Assembly: GCF_010015585.1 (NCBI RefSeq)
Contig: NW_022985070.1
Span: forward strand, 186,001 to 250,000
Source: Eremomyces bilateralis CBS 781.70
Lineage: Eukaryota > Ascomycota > Dothideomycetes > Eremomycetales > Eremomycetaceae
DNA: 64,000 bases
Direction of reading: 5' to 3'
Both the position numbers and the translations under genes were made by a program. Below are positions 1 through 11,394 of the stretch, piece after piece. The stretch's first letter is position 1, and the number at the start of each line of letters is the position of its first letter. The notes under the pieces are model-generated. The model saw only the letters and a list, made by a program, of their open reading frames with translations. It searched no databases and had not been told where the DNA came from.

Positions 1-705
1 ATGGCCCAATCAAACACCCCAGGCGGCGCGTCTGATCTCCCCCCGCCGCGAAACACCTCCCGCCGCGCTCGCATCGAAGACATTGAAGAGCTCATGATGA
101 TGGAAGCCATCCGCCTCTCACTTCAAGCCGAAGAAGAGCGCAAGAAGAAAGAAGAGAAAGAGCGCGAGAAAGACGCCAAGAAAGAAGAGAAGCGACGCAA
201 GAAGGAGGAGAAGAAATCCCGCAAATCCTCCGGCGGTTCCTCCTCCTCTGTGAACCTATATGCCACCCCCGTCCACAACGCCAGCACCGCCTCCGACCTC
301 GCCTCGGCCCCCTCCGCCCCCTCCGCCTCGGGAACCACCATCCCCAGCGCCACGCTTCCCGGCAAGGGAAAGGCGCCCGTCGGAGGCGATCCATCGCGAA
401 GCATCAGCGTCGAGAGCGCCACGTCCTCTTCGGCCCACGACCTCGCCGCGTTGTCCAGCGGCCCGCAAGCGCATCTAGAGCAGTCGCGCGCGACGCTTGC
501 TGCGCACAACCACCTCGGCGACGTCCATATCCCGCAGCCGAGCTTGCTAGCGTCGCATCAGGGGATGTTAGAGGGTGCAGAGGCGGATGCGCGTGGTGAG
601 GAGGTGGGAGATGAGGCGGAGGGAAGGGTGGAAGGGGAGGGGAGGGGAGAAGATGGTGCTGTGGGAGAGGGGAATGGGGAGGAGGTGAAGACATCGATGG
701 TGTAG
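1..705 (+). CDS. sip5: SIP5-like protein, C-terminal part (5' end outside window)
   Basis: The visible 234 residues match the C-terminal half of fungal SIP5 (SNF1-interacting protein 5). The hallmark is the acidic helix with [13 protein letters not shown] near residues 29-41, followed by a highly charged Lys/Glu coiled-coil stretch (about residues 42-75). The remainder is Ser/Pro-rich and then Gly/Glu-rich low complexity ending in SMV. The Met at base 1 is in frame but is probably internal, because family members carry a large N-terminal region with a zinc-finger-like domain before this helix; the real start lies upstream of the window. In yeast Sip5 interacts with the Snf1 kinase and the Reg1/Glc7 phosphatase; that role is inferred here. 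The family call rests mainly on the [13 protein letters not shown] helix and the Lys/Glu tract. Confidence 0.7.
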   Translation: MAQSNTPGGASDLPPPRNTSRRARIEDIEELMMMEAIRLSLQAEEERKKKEEKEREKDAKKEEKRRKKEEKKSRKSSGGSSSSVNLYATPVHNASTASDLASAPSAPSASGTTIPSATLPGKGKAPVGGDPSRSISVESATSSSAHDLAALSSGPQAHLEQSRATLAAHNHLGDVHIPQPSLLASHQGMLEGAEADARGEEVGDEAEGRVEGEGRGEDGAVGEGNGEEVKTSMV

Positions 706-1104
706 GGTTTGGATGCAAGGCGATCCTTCGTAGTCGCCAAGGGACATGTCAGGCCGACTTTCCAATTAGGCTGCATTGCTGGGTGGGTTCGTTTTTAGAT
801 GTGTTATATGATCGGAGTCGGGCATTCTCATTGCCGCGAAGGAGGCTTCATTATGTGTTACGGAGCATACGAAATCAACGGTATAGACCAGGTGTCTCAT
901 CACTAAATCAGATATAGACAAGGCGTTTATTTCCCATGGGCGAAAACCCGGTCGCCGATCTTGTCGTCCCCGAGTGATCGATGGATCTATACCGTCCAAA
1001 TCCACAATGATACTAACTAGACTCCCATTCTCAGACTCCGAAACCCGCCAAATCCCTCAACGCCCGGCTTTCCAAGACATAGGATACTTGCATTCAGAAG
1101 GCCA
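706..1104. other. intergenic, convergent 3' ends
   Basis: About 400 bp between the SIP5-like stop and the stop of the minus-strand coiled-coil gene. It presumably holds the two 3' UTRs. I see no conserved coding frame, repeat or RNA gene. Confidence 0.6.
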
Positions 1105-3372
1105 TTACCGCTCCCCCATCCTCCCACTCCCCATCCTCTCCAACTGACTCATCATCCGACTCTTCCCGCCACTCACACTCCTCACCAACCCAGGCGCCGC
1201 CGTCGCCACCGGCGCTGCGGGCACCCCAATCCTCCCAATCCTCGATTTTTCCCCTCCCTGCCCCTTGGCCCCAAATCCAGGTCCCCTCAACCCACTCGGC
1301 CGCGCAATACTCTTCCGAAAATCCTCCACGGCCTCGACGGGCCCGACCTCGGTCTGCAGCGCCAACAACTCGTCGACGGCGGCAACCAGCTCGCCTTTCT
1401 CAATGCGTTCCTGCTCGAGGTCCGCATGCAGCGCGTCCTGCGCGGTGCGCAAGGTGCGCAGCTCCTGGGTGAGGCCTGCGAGGCTGGCGCGGGTGGCTTC
1501 GAGTTCAGTTTGCTGGGACTCGAGACGGGAGAGGTCGGCAGCGCGGAGGGAGGCGAGCTCGGAGGCGGGGATGGCGCCGGAGGGTAGGGCGATGGGGCCG
1601 GAGAGGGTGGCGTCTTTGGAGGATTGGAGGTCTTCGACTTGGTGGGTGAGGTGGGCGACTTGCTGGTGGAGGTCGTCGGTGAGCTTCTTGGATTTTTCCT
1701 CGAAGCCTTTCTTAAGGCCAGCGACTTTGGTAATGTGTTTCTTTTTGTAAATCGCGTGTAGCTCGGCGGAGAGCGCGTGGACCTTCTCGTCGATCTGCCG
1801 CTGCACCTGCTCTGCGGTAAACAGGCCTTTTTCTCCTCCCTCCTTATTCCCTTCTACCGGCGCCACGACCGTCACTTTCTTCGCCGCCTCCACCGCACGC
1901 TGCTCTGCCTCCGTTGCTCGTGTCTCTGCTTCCTCCACTCGCTTCTCTATCTCTTCCCGCTCCTTCTCCGCTTTCATCACCTCATCCCGCACGCTCCGCA
2001 GCACGCTCTCCACCTCCTCACGCTTCCGCTCCCACGCCTCCTTCTCCTGTTCGACGTGCTCACGCGCCCCTCGCTCGTCCCGCAGCGACTCGGCGGCTTC
2101 GCCGACACGGCGCTCCGCGTCGGCCACCGCGCGTTTGAGCGAGGAGACTTCGGCGTCACGGCCAGAGAGTGAGGCGGTGAGGCTGCTGATTTGGGATTGG
2201 TAGGTGGATTTGAGGGATTCGAGCTCACGGACGGTGATAGTAGGGATGGAGCGTGGGGTGGGTGCGGGGGGTAACTCGAAGTCCAGGAGGTTCAGAAGCG
2301 TCGATTTACTAGGAGTGGCGTTTGGTGGTGCTACGGAGGGTTTCTGGGGGGAGCGCTGCTGGTTGATGTATGAGAGGAGATGGGGCTCGGTCTTAGTTGG
2401 TGAGCCGTGTCCGGTGGGAGTGCGCATGGAGCTTTTGGAGAAGGCTTCGAATTGTTGAGTGAAGTCGAGAAGAAGGTTGGTGGTATCTTCGGAGGAGACG
2501 TGCATGGAGATGTCCCGTTGGCGGGGGGTGGGCGAAGGGGAGCTGAGATCTGAAGGGCGGGTACGGCGAGAAGTGCTCGGCGTCATGAAGTTGAGAGCAC
2601 GAGGAGTCTGAGTCTGAGTCTGTATCAGTATAGTGAATTGGGTCATGCTCTAGAAAGTTCTTACCTGGATGGAGAATGTCTTCGTAGGGCTTTGGCCTAG
2701 TTTAGCGAAAGCAGTCATGTCCGTGTTCGGGATTTCCGAGAACATGCTGAAGCAGGTATCGTCTATGGCAGGATCTTCATTCTCGTCCGGCAGCGTCATG
2801 TCAATATCGTTAGATATGACAATGGTTTCTTGACGCTTAGTCTCACGGCTAAACGATGAACTAGTCGTGACTGAGCTGCGTTGGGAAGAATCGGAATGGA
2901 TCTCAAACTGGTCCAGTTGGCGCTTTTTGGGCGATGACCGCCGTGACGATGGAACAACCGTATCGACTGTATCTATCGCGGCAGATCTTTGCATTTCTTC
3001 CAGCAGTTGATCACCGGGCTGCTTTTCCGGGGATGTCACCGTCGGCGTAGTAGACAGCTTCTGAGTCGGTTCGTCGCTCCAGTCAATGATATCTTCGTCC
3101 TGGAGGTCTGGAGCCGTCTTGATCGGGGAAGGATTCTTCGACTGAGGTTTTGTCGGGTTCAGTTCGAAGAGCAGGTTGAGAGTATTCGGATCTCGATTTT
3201 CCTGCTCGATCTCTGAGACGAATGGTGATGAAGCTGGAGTCTTCCAATCCAGGAACGTCTCCTCTCCAGGCTCTTGGTGAGACTTTTGGGGCGTGGAGGT
3301 CATGGTGGAGTCTAAGATGAAGAGTCGAGAATTGAGATGACTTTGCGAACTCGGAGAAAGAGGAGTCGCCAT
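1105..3372 (-). CDS. coiled-coil protein, possible spindle-pole/TACC-like
   Basis: Two exons, complement(join(1105..2619,2665..3372)), about 740 residues. The 45-nt intron has donor GTAAGAA, a CTGAT branch site and acceptor ACAG, and joins whole codons. The N-terminal third is Ser/Thr/Pro-rich and disordered, with many SP/TP sites and a conserved-looking block CFSMFSEIPNTDM just before the splice. The middle and C-terminal parts are long coiled coil (roughly residues 380-690) with the motif AELHAIYKKKH. Such proteins are often annotated in moulds as 'M protein repeat protein'. The layout, disordered N-terminus and C-terminal coiled coil, resembles fungal TACC (Alp7) and spindle-pole proteins, but that is only a suggestion. 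The start at 3372 was chosen as the first Met in a good context (GCCATGG); the Met at 3303 is an alternative. Confidence 0.7.
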
Positions 3373-3776
3373 GGCAATTGAAATAATAGGAGCCGTTTGT
3401 GCTGATGCTCTGCAGGCTTGTGATACGCAAATTGTCGATGGATCCCTTGTGAGGAGATGTTTGGTGTTTGTAAACAATGGCACGTGACCTGGCCGTTGCT
3501 ATTGACGCTCGGACCAACTGACATTCAACTTTCATTTTGAGCACTGATATAAATCCTGTCGACTCTCAAATTTCACAGCATTACAGATTCCTAAGAGTTT
3601 AGCATTGTACGGATTATGGAGTCAATACCTCGAATGTATTTATTCATTCGTGCCACGATATTCAGCTTTCCCGAAGTTCGATGGATGCCAGACCGCAGAC
3701 ATTCCCGGAGACATTCCCTCTGAGATTGAGGCTGGAGCAAAGACGCCAACCGTTGGACAGGGGGTTCCGCCAACAT

Positions 3777-4072
3777 TAGGGGTGTGTAATGTAAGATGTT
3801 GTAAAATAGATTTGCCGGTAATTACGGGTCTTGGCGTAAAATAGATTCTACCTTACCGGGCCCACTTTACATACAAATTGTATAAGATCTTAGCGCAAAT
3901 GGCCTGTTGCGGCTTTGAGTTCAGCCGGCAGTGGAAGATCTTTTTTCCGATAAACCCTAGGCCGTACTAGGTTTAGCGCATAATACGTATTTTACGATAA
4001 AATTGGCTACTTTTCATTACTGGAGGCTATGTTACGGTAACATGCTCATAATACCCATTTTACACACCCCTA
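3777..4072. mobile_element. hAT-superfamily MITE (non-autonomous)
   Basis: A 296-bp element begins TAGGGGTGTGTAA and ends with its exact inverse complement, a perfect 13-bp terminal inverted repeat. It is flanked by perfect 8-bp direct repeats GCCAACAT at 3769-3776 and 4073-4080. An 8-bp target duplication with TIRs starting YAGGG is the signature of the hAT superfamily. The interior has no coding capacity. It does have repeated subterminal motifs, GTAAAATAGAT at 3801-3811 and 3836-3846 and several TTTTAC copies, as expected of transposase-binding sites. A small palindrome GTTACGGTAAC lies at 4031-4041. The intact target duplication and TIRs suggest a fairly recent insertion. Copy number elsewhere cannot be seen from here. 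Confidence 0.85.
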
Positions 4073-4873
4073 GCCAACATTCCCTCCATTTTGATACATC
4101 TAACTTAACTCGGTTAACTAGTTAGTTACTCCGATTCCTGACTTAGTTCCCGGCAGCAAAAGCGTAGTGAAACGGCAGTCATTATTGGTCATTCGAGCCA
4201 CAGTGCTCGATAGTCGATTGATTACCGTTGACGCAAGGACTCAAATGAGGCCTGTTCGCATCGTGTTTTGCTTCAGGCCTTCAGCCTCACAGTTATGCAA
4301 GTCAGCAAGTGTGACTCTGAGAGACGGGATCCTGGAGGCTGGAAGGGCTCAGTCTTACCTGGATAGAACATCATCCCAGTTTCCAAGCCCAAAGGTGGTT
4401 GAAATGCTCCGAGCTGCCCCGTTTGTCATTCCGTAGTCCTGTCTGTCATACGTGATGGAGCCCCTATCCACAGCGGCTATTCACCTTGCCTTTTCAACTT
4501 CTCTACTACTGCCAGGATGGGGACAGCATGATGTTGAAATGGCTGCACCGATGAATTCGGTATTCCCAGCATCCGTTGACACTACGTCTCGAAACTAGGA
4601 CAGATCAGAGGCTCGTTTTAAATGAGCGTCAGAATCCCACACGCCAAAACACGGCCTACGCCTTCTTCTCCCTAGGTACCTGGCGTGCTGGGCATGGCTT
4701 TGGCGATGCACCAGGTTAGACGAATCGAACGCTTAGATCAGATGTCAGACCACTAAAGCAAGTGGCGCATATATGTCACACATTTTGAGTCAAGCGCCCC
4801 ATTTCCACAGTTTTGTTCAGTTGTTCAGCTCGATTGATACTCCAGCTGACCTCGCTTTCTCTCCGAAGATAAC

Positions 4874-4880
4874 TATATAA
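4874..4880 (+). promoter_or_regulatory. TATA-like box upstream of calpain gene
   Basis: TATATAA in the context AACTATATAAGG, about 250 bp before the calpain start codon. Position and strand fit a core promoter with a moderately long leader; no transcript evidence is available. Confidence 0.35.
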
Positions 4881-5127
4881 GGTATTGCTGGTTTCAAGGT
4901 GAATCCACCTAGTAGTGTTCGTTGTAAAGCATTGAATAGCTGGGCACAGCAAATCACAGTGGTGAAGAGAGTTCAGGCTGATATTTGCATCAAATTCAGT
5001 TATTTAGCTTCTGCATTATTGCAATTGTTCTTCCTAGTCAACTTCGTTCGATCTCCAAGTTCATACATTTTTGCTTTCTGCCGATAAAATTCCAGATTGG
5101 TCTTAGATTGCCGCAGTCACCGACACA

Positions 5128-7653
5128 ATGGCAGATGAACAGCCACGCCATAAGTACCCTCGAATGCCGCCACAAGAGGCAATAACCTTGTTTTGGTCCA
5201 GATTCCTTTCGCAGACACCATCCACAGCACACTGCATTTTCCCTCCTACCCTATATGCCGACCTACTACCGCCCGAGACATCGCCATATGGGGCATCGTC
5301 CAGTCGAAATGCCGTGGAGAGCTATGAAGAAGCAGCCGCAGCATGCAGAGCGCGCGTGAGAAGCATAGTCCGAGAATGCGAACGCACCAACGAGAAGTTC
5401 ACCGATGCCGAGTTTGACATCGAGGACGACTTTGCTGAGGCGCGCCACAACTACCTTTATGGTCTGCTTCATAACCCTGAATTCAATGGCGGGAAAGCCG
5501 AAACTGAAGAGACGAAGGTCGCCTCCACTTCCTTGGAGAGGGGCCTGTCCTCTCGACTGGGAACTGGAATCCTTGGGTCCAATCCTACTCTTGGGCCTCG
5601 AGACGTAAAGGCGTCGCGAAAGGGCCTCGTCCGAGAATCGGACTCTCTAGACAAACCAGAGAGCGTCCACAGGATCGATTACATATTTGAGAAACCGCAG
5701 TTCAAGCGCGGAGAATTCTCCAATATGGATGTCCAACAAGGCCGCCTGGGTGACTGTTGGTGGCTTGCTGCAGTCGCCACTCTCTGTGTCAACGGACTCA
5801 TCGACAAGGTTTTCATTGAGCACGACGAGGAATGCGGTGTTTACGGCTTTGTATTTTACAAAGACGGCGAGTGGATCTGGACAGTGGTGGATGACAATCT
5901 TTACCTCAGCCACGCCGACTATTCGTCAAATGATTACGATGCCGGTGGGAAGCTAGAGAAGCGGTACAAGAACTGGCTCCAGACTGGCTCGGAGGCATTG
6001 AAATTTGCCAAATCTGTGGATGAGAATGTTACATGGCTTCCGTTGCTAGAGAAAGCTTATGCGAAGGTCCATGGAGACTACGAGGCAATCGATGGTGGAT
6101 GTTGTGGCGAAGGCGTTGAAGACCTGACTGGGGGTGTTACTACCTTCATTTTCACCAGCAAAATTCTTCGAAAAGAGCGACTCTGGAAGGAAATGCTCAA
6201 TCCGAACAAGGAGTTCGTCTTCACCGTGTCGTCCTCGAGTCCAACCCCGGAACAGGACCATTCAAGAGGAATACCAACCTGCCACGGTTATTCCATCCTA
6301 CGCGCAACGGAAGAAACGTCCGACGATGGCGAAGTGTTCCGTCTCGTCAAAGTCCGCAACCCGTGGGGCCATCGAAGCCATGACGGGAGCGGCGAGTGGG
6401 ATGGCGCATGGAGCGATGGTTCCAAAGAATGGAACTTGCACTGGATGCAAAAGCTCGAGCATGAGTTTAAAGACGACGGGATTTTCTGGATTTCGTACGA
6501 AGACCTTTTGAAGCGATTCAGAGCGATCGAGCGCACCCGCATCTTCGGAAAGGAGTGGCACGTCACGCAGAAGTGGACATCAGTCAGCGTGTCGTGGATG
6601 ACCGGATTCCTCAAAACAAAGTACGAAATCACGATCGAGGAAGCTGGGCCGGTGGTAATCGTCCTTTCACGACCCGATTCCCGATACTACAAATCACTGG
6701 GGGGTCAATACAAGTTCGGACTTCAATTCATCCTCAAAAACGTTGACAGTCAAGAGCAGTTGGTCCATGTACGCACGGTAGACGACGAATTCCGATCTGT
6801 GAGTGTTGAGCTTCAACTCGAGCCAGGTACCTACGAAGTCATCCCTTGCATCGCTGCTGCAAAGGTATCTGATTATATGGCTGTTGAAGACGTGGTCAGG
6901 AAGTATGCGGGGAAAAATCCATCCAAATTGAGGCAGCTAGGGATCAATCACGACGTAGCTTACGCAAAGGGCCTGAACCAAGCGCAGGTCTCGGAGGCTT
7001 TGGGTCTCAGAGCTGAAGAGGCGACATTGACGAAAGAAGGCGCAACGACTGACAATACCAAGGAAAAACCGGTCCGCAAAGTGAACCTCGAAAATTCGAT
7101 GACGGCCGACATTGCCCGAAGGCCCAAAGTCACAGTTGACGAGAAAGAGACTAATTCTGCCTCCGAGAAACATGGCAGTGCAAGCTCAGCGAGCCGAAAG
7201 AATGGCACGAAATCGGGCGATTCAGAGGCGAAAGTCAAAGCCGGATGCACTGATTCTCGTTCGCATTCGTTCCCCACTCAAAAGGGCAGCTCAACCCGAA
7301 TATCTTCCATGGAAGTCTCAAAGGGCCCTACAGTTGCTAAGAAATTCGTAAAGACGATGGAAAGACAGAGTGGAGCTAATGATCAAGGCGACAAAGCGGA
7401 TCCTACAGTAAATGAGGATGCAGAGGAACCGGTTGGTGACGCAGAGGAACCAGCTAGTGATGCAGAGAAACCGGCTGGCGATGCAGAGAAACCGGCTGGT
7501 GATGATGAGTTTGAGGAGCCATGGAATGCAGTCTGTGTGATCGGATTGAGAGTCCATACTAAGAACTCGGAGAGCACGGTGAAGGTTATTGCTCACAAAG
7601 GCAGTGGTGACGTTGCAACTGGTCAGAACCCTGACGCCAAGTTGGTGGTTTGA
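5128..7653 (+). CDS. calpain-like cysteine protease
   Basis: One uninterrupted exon, 841 residues. The papain-like calpain core (CysPc) spans about residues 180-470. All three catalytic residues are present: Cys210 in QGRLGDCWWLAA, His386 in CHGYSIL and Asn411 in VRNPWG. A beta-rich C2-like/domain III region follows (about 480-600), then a Lys/Ser/Glu-rich disordered segment, four 7-residue repeats (DAEEPVG-like, residues 764-791) and a short C-terminal module beginning EEPWNAVCVIGLRV. The N-terminal 170 residues lack a recognisable MIT domain, so this is not a PalB-type calpain of the pH-signalling pathway but one of the other fungal calpains, whose substrates are poorly known. Activity is likely calcium- or context-dependent, by family. 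Confidence 0.88.
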   Translation: MADEQPRHKYPRMPPQEAITLFWSRFLSQTPSTAHCIFPPTLYADLLPPETSPYGASSSRNAVESYEEAAAACRARVRSIVRECERTNEKFTDAEFDIEDDFAEARHNYLYGLLHNPEFNGGKAETEETKVASTSLERGLSSRLGTGILGSNPTLGPRDVKASRKGLVRESDSLDKPESVHRIDYIFEKPQFKRGEFSNMDVQQGRLGDCWWLAAVATLCVNGLIDKVFIEHDEECGVYGFVFYKDGEWIWTVVDDNLYLSHADYSSNDYDAGGKLEKRYKNWLQTGSEALKFAKSVDENVTWLPLLEKAYAKVHGDYEAIDGGCCGEGVEDLTGGVTTFIFTSKILRKERLWKEMLNPNKEFVFTVSSSSPTPEQDHSRGIPTCHGYSILRATEETSDDGEVFRLVKVRNPWGHRSHDGSGEWDGAWSDGSKEWNLHWMQKLEHEFKDDGIFWISYEDLLKRFRAIERTRIFGKEWHVTQKWTSVSVSWMTGFLKTKYEITIEEAGPVVIVLSRPDSRYYKSLGGQYKFGLQFILKNVDSQEQLVHVRTVDDEFRSVSVELQLEPGTYEVIPCIAAAKVSDYMAVEDVVRKYAGKNPSKLRQLGINHDVAYAKGLNQAQVSEALGLRAEEATLTKEGATTDNTKEKPVRKVNLENSMTADIARRPKVTVDEKETNSASEKHGSASSASRKNGTKSGDSEAKVKAGCTDSRSHSFPTQKGSSTRISSMEVSKGPTVAKKFVKTMERQSGANDQGDKADPTVNEDAEEPVGDAEEPASDAEKPAGDAEKPAGDDEFEEPWNAVCVIGLRVHTKNSESTVKVIAHKGSGDVATGQNPDAKLVV
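7417..7500 (+). repeat. in-frame 21-bp minisatellite in calpain gene
   Basis: Four tandem copies of a 21-bp unit encode DAEEPVG, DAEEPAS, DAEKPAG and DAEKPAG. Because the unit is a multiple of three, changes in copy number preserve the frame and would alter only the length of the acidic tail. Confidence 0.85.
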
Positions 7654-7838
7654 GTGACGACAAGCCACAGAGTGGTTTGCTCATGGCGGAACAGCGTTTA
7701 TCTTCATTTATGCACAGCAGATGGCGTCGTTTGACATCTCTACTCAGATACAGTTCCTGCTACTCAGGTCTCAATATCAATTAACTCTTCTCATGTACGA
7801 CGTTTCTGTCCTTCGTCATAAACGTGCTTCGAGTCCAC

Positions 7839-8925
7839 CTACGCACCGACTGCCTTCAGGGACTTGACTGTGTCCACCACGCTCTCCTCCAGCGATCGGA
7901 ACTTAACCCCGAGAATCTCCCTCACACGGCTATTATCATACTGATAAATCCCTTCTGCGGGGTAGTCTCCCTGGCCCTTCGCCTCCGGTGCCGGCAGCTG
8001 ATCCTTATACTCCGGGAAGTTCTTCCGGATGACCTCGACGATCTCCTTGTTCGAGAAGTGCCCAGCCGTGGTGAAGAACCGACCGGGCTTCTTGCCCGCC
8101 TCCGCTACTTCCAGGGCTTGGACGTGCGCGGTGGCGACGTCTCGGACATCAACCCAGAAGAACACCCCCGAGTACGGAATCTCGTCTTTGGCTTGGCCTT
8201 GGATGAAATTGAGGATGCGCTGGTTGGACGTGTTGGTGGCGGCGAGAGAGTTCATCCATGGTGCAACGGGCCCGAGAACAGCCGGCGGGTTGATCGTTAC
8301 GATGTCGAAGTTCGGCTTCTCGTTCTCCAGGAACGCCCAAGCTGCCTTTTCGGCAAATGTTTTTGAGGCGGTGTAGCCTGGTGTGGGGTTAGATAGCGCC
8401 TCTTCCAGGGTCAATGGACACCAGTCCGCTTCAGAGTAGGTATGCTCCGGCCAAGCGCCCTTTGAGCGGTCGATGAGCGATGCAAAAGATGATGTTATGA
8501 CAATCCTCTTGACCGTCGGAGCATACGCCTTGACGGACTTCAGGATTCCGGTGGTTCCCTTGATGGCAGGATCCAAGAGCTCCTTCTGGACGTCCGTAAC
8601 ATCGTAGTGGAACGGACTGGCCGTGTGAAACACCGCCTCAAATGGCGGATCTGATTTCACGGCTGTGTCGAACGCATTTTCGGCGGCAATATCTTCAACA
8701 ATGACATAATCTAGCTTGTCCTTGCCGTACTTGGCATGCTCTTTAAGGATTTTCTCGCCTTTCTCCGAGCTACGCACTGTGGTGACAATTGAGTATCTAT
8801 TCGCATGTCAGTACGAAGTAGTTGTAAAACAATGGCATACATCAGGCATACCCCTTCTCAAGAAGTTGGTCTAGCAAATAGGCAGCGATAAACCCGCTTC
8901 CGCCAGTTAGCAAAACTCGAGCCAT
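7839..8925 (-). CDS. NAD(P)-dependent reductase, GRE2/dihydroflavonol-reductase type
   Basis: Two exons, complement(join(7839..8796,8852..8925)), 343 residues, the usual length for yeast Gre2-type methylglyoxal/ketone reductases. Exon 1 encodes the nucleotide-binding start MARVLLTGGSGFIAAYLL. The 55-nt intron (donor GTATGCC, acceptor AATAG) splits a Gly codon. The extended-SDR active site is visible as YTASKTFAEKAAW with the YxxxK pair, and a Ser-rich strand ITSSFASL provides the catalytic Ser. The family reduces carbonyls of varied substrates with NADPH in the cytosol; the substrate here cannot be told. It is tandem with, and on the same strand as, the acyl-CoA ligase about 590 bp away. Confidence 0.88.
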
Positions 8926-9512
8926 GTTGAATTTCTGGGTCGCCAAAGCGTGTGATGGTATTGCTAAATGTTTGAGGGTATGGGTTCTGCGGCTTGGTAT
9001 TTAAAGGAATATAGGCTTTTGTTAATAGAACTTAAATTGAGGAAGTACCATCTATTTATTGTTTGAATCGTGTTCAATGGCGCAATCGGATACTGATACG
9101 GGTACGTTCGTACGAAATGCGGATCGAAGTGTTCCTCTAGCGGTCACGTCACTCATCCTCATTCCAGTGCGGGGAATGGCGATAACCGCTATTAAGTCCA
9201 TTATCGCCGCCCAGCGCTGCTAACTACTATCAGTCTTCTCGATGCCATCATTGCAAATTCCGCTCCATGAACTAAATATCTGGCGATACATGGATAGCTG
9301 TAGCAATCGAGTCACATTTGTTATGGAATTACTACCAGCTTTAACTCCATTCAAGTCCGACATAAGGTTGGGTCTCAAGCCATAGGAGGTGGGACATTGT
9401 CCCAGCTTAGATTTCGCTCTATGGTCAATTCTTCCTGGGCTCAGGGCTAGAGACTTGCGCCGAATGGATTAACAACGGTGCTTCCCCGATTGATGGTCCC
9501 GCATTCATGTCT
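8926..9512. other. intergenic, reductase promoter
   Basis: 587 bp between the reductase start and the end of the ligase gene. It should hold the reductase promoter and the ligase 3' UTR. A CACGTCACT motif lies near 9136, but no consensus strong enough to call a site. Confidence 0.5.
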
Positions 9513-11394
9513 CTACAGCTTCGCTTTTACCGCAGGCGTACCGGCCATCTCCTTTGCCTTTTCAGCAGCCCAGGTTCGCATTGTCATACGCTGTATCTTT
9601 CCGCTTGGTGATTTTGGAATTATATCGACAAAGTAGACACCTCCGGTGAGATGCTTGTGTCTTGCAACCTTTGCGTTCACCCATTCTCGTAGCGCTGTCT
9701 CGGACAATTTTCCCAGCGCTTCTGTCTTTAGGGTAACGTATGCCATGGGCTGCTCTTCGTGTTCTCTGTACCATATTGTTAGCCGATATGTTGCATGGAC
9801 AATGCAGCCGAGGACATGTTTTGTAGGCACTTACCCCTTAAGTCCAACGACAGCCGCATCCGCAACGCCAGGATGTTCAAGCAGTACGGCTTCAAGCTCC
9901 GCTGGAGCAACCTGAAAGCCCTTCACCTTGATCAACTCCTTGATCCGATCAACAATCCAGTACCACCCTCGGTCGTCTCGTACGGCCACATCTCCGGTTC
10001 TCAAGAACCCGTCGGAATCGAATGTCTCGGCATTCGCCGTGGGATTGCGCCAATATCCCATGCACACGTTTGGTCCACGAACCCACACTTCTCCTCTTTC
10101 ACCCATGGCGACTTCGCGCCCCTGGTTATCCAGCAGTTTCACCTCATCATTGGGGTCGATAAGGCCAACACTTCCGCTTCGGTCGTCCAAGTTACCCGGT
10201 ACGTGGAGGGTCGAGCAGGTGAGCTCGGTCATGCCATATGTCTGGACGATCCTCAGGTTGTATTTATCCGATACTTCATTTTGCAGCGTATTTGCTAAGG
10301 GCGCTGCTCCGGACACTATGTTCCGTAACGAGCTGAGATCGAAAGAGTTGCATTCTGGCCGCTTTGCTAGCATAACTATAACAGGAGGTGCTGTCTGCAA
10401 ATGTGTGATTCGGTACTTCTGGATGTTAGACAAGAAGGCCATGAGGTCGAATTTGGACATCATGTAGCACGGTGTCTGCATTCGACAAGCGGCTAGGATT
10501 GTCCAGAGTTGACCATAGGCATGATACAGTGGTAAGAATCCCAACCAGCGTTCATCCTGTTGTCCTGCTGTTGAAGATTCCGGGAGGTTCCGCATGAATA
10601 TCGACTGTTCGACATTGGCTATGAGATTTCGGTGACTAATCATCACACCTTTTGGAAGGCCGGTGGTTCTATCTCTCCGTATCAATAAAGAGTGCCTTGT
10701 TTCCGTGCTAGGAAACAAACTTACCCTGATGAATAGTTCAGGACTGCAACAGTGTCGGCAGAACATTTCCCCGTCAAAGGAGGCCATCGCCATGATTGAG
10801 CTTCTCGTGTGTCTGGCAATGCCGTCTGCCAGTCTAGGAGCCCACTTTGGGAGTCACAAGGCGCATCGGAGAAAAGAAGGATGTTCTTAGTCGGAAATGA
10901 TGCCGCTTGAGCTGCTTCAAGCGCAACGCCTGAGAGGCCAGGCTCGACCAGGATGATTTTGCAGCAGCTATCAGTAATCTGCCTGGCAATCTCTTTTAAT
11001 AGAGCAAGCCCGTATGTTAACACTGAAACACTGACAACAAGAACTGGACAAGTTGGCGTCATGAAAATAAGGTACCTCTTGTGGTGTAGGACGGGTTGCA
11101 TCCACTAAAGATCAACCCAGCGCCAGCGACCCCCAAGTATGCCACGGGGATAAAGATATGGTTATTTGACAGCATAAGCACGAGATCGCCATCTTGAAGT
11201 CCATAGCGCGATCGCAGGCCATGGCCGACTCGCTTACACCAGTAACGGAGCTGCTTTGGCGACAAGGACTTTGAATTGGGGTTGACGGAGTCGATCCATA
11301 GTGGCTTTTCGGAAGGGATGGAGTTTTCCGGAAATAAATAGGAAAGGATGTTCGTCGATGGTATGTCGATGTTATATTGAGATCTTTGAGGCAT
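9513..11394 (-). CDS. 4-coumarate:CoA-ligase-like acyl-CoA ligase, peroxisomal
   Basis: Four exons, complement(join(9513..9765,9835..10668,10725..11022,11076..11394)), 567 residues. Introns are 53, 56 and 69 nt, with phases matching throughout. It belongs to the ANL adenylating family. The ATP-binding loop SSGTTGLPKGV is near residues 203-213 and is split by intron 2. The motif RTGDVAVRDDRGWYWIVDRI and the hinge IKVKGFQVAPAELE follow, and the C-terminal catalytic Lys sits in SPSGKIQRMTMR. The protein ends KAKL; the final tripeptide AKL is a type 1 peroxisomal targeting signal, so it probably activates a carboxylic acid as its CoA thioester inside peroxisomes. The substrate (aromatic, fatty or siderophore-related acid) cannot be decided from sequence. 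It neighbours a reductase and lies 4.7 kb from a siderophore transporter. Confidence 0.9.

Larger units (their letters stand above)
3373..5127. other. gene-poor intergenic region carrying a MITE
   Basis: About 1.75 kb between divergent genes. It contains the hAT-type MITE at 3777-4072. The remainder is without a convincing coding frame; short open frames lack recognisable domains. The right end is the calpain promoter and 5' UTR, with a TATA-like TATATAA at 4874-4880. Confidence 0.6.

Noticed and set aside
1144-1150. TGACTCA inside the coiled-coil gene
   Set aside because: Within coding sequence and not near a start codon; expected by chance at this frequency.
3777-4072. Reading the MITE as Tc1/mariner because TA flanks both ends
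   Set aside because: The TA belongs to the TIR; the longer perfect 8-bp duplication GCCAACAT outside it fits hAT better than a TA duplication.
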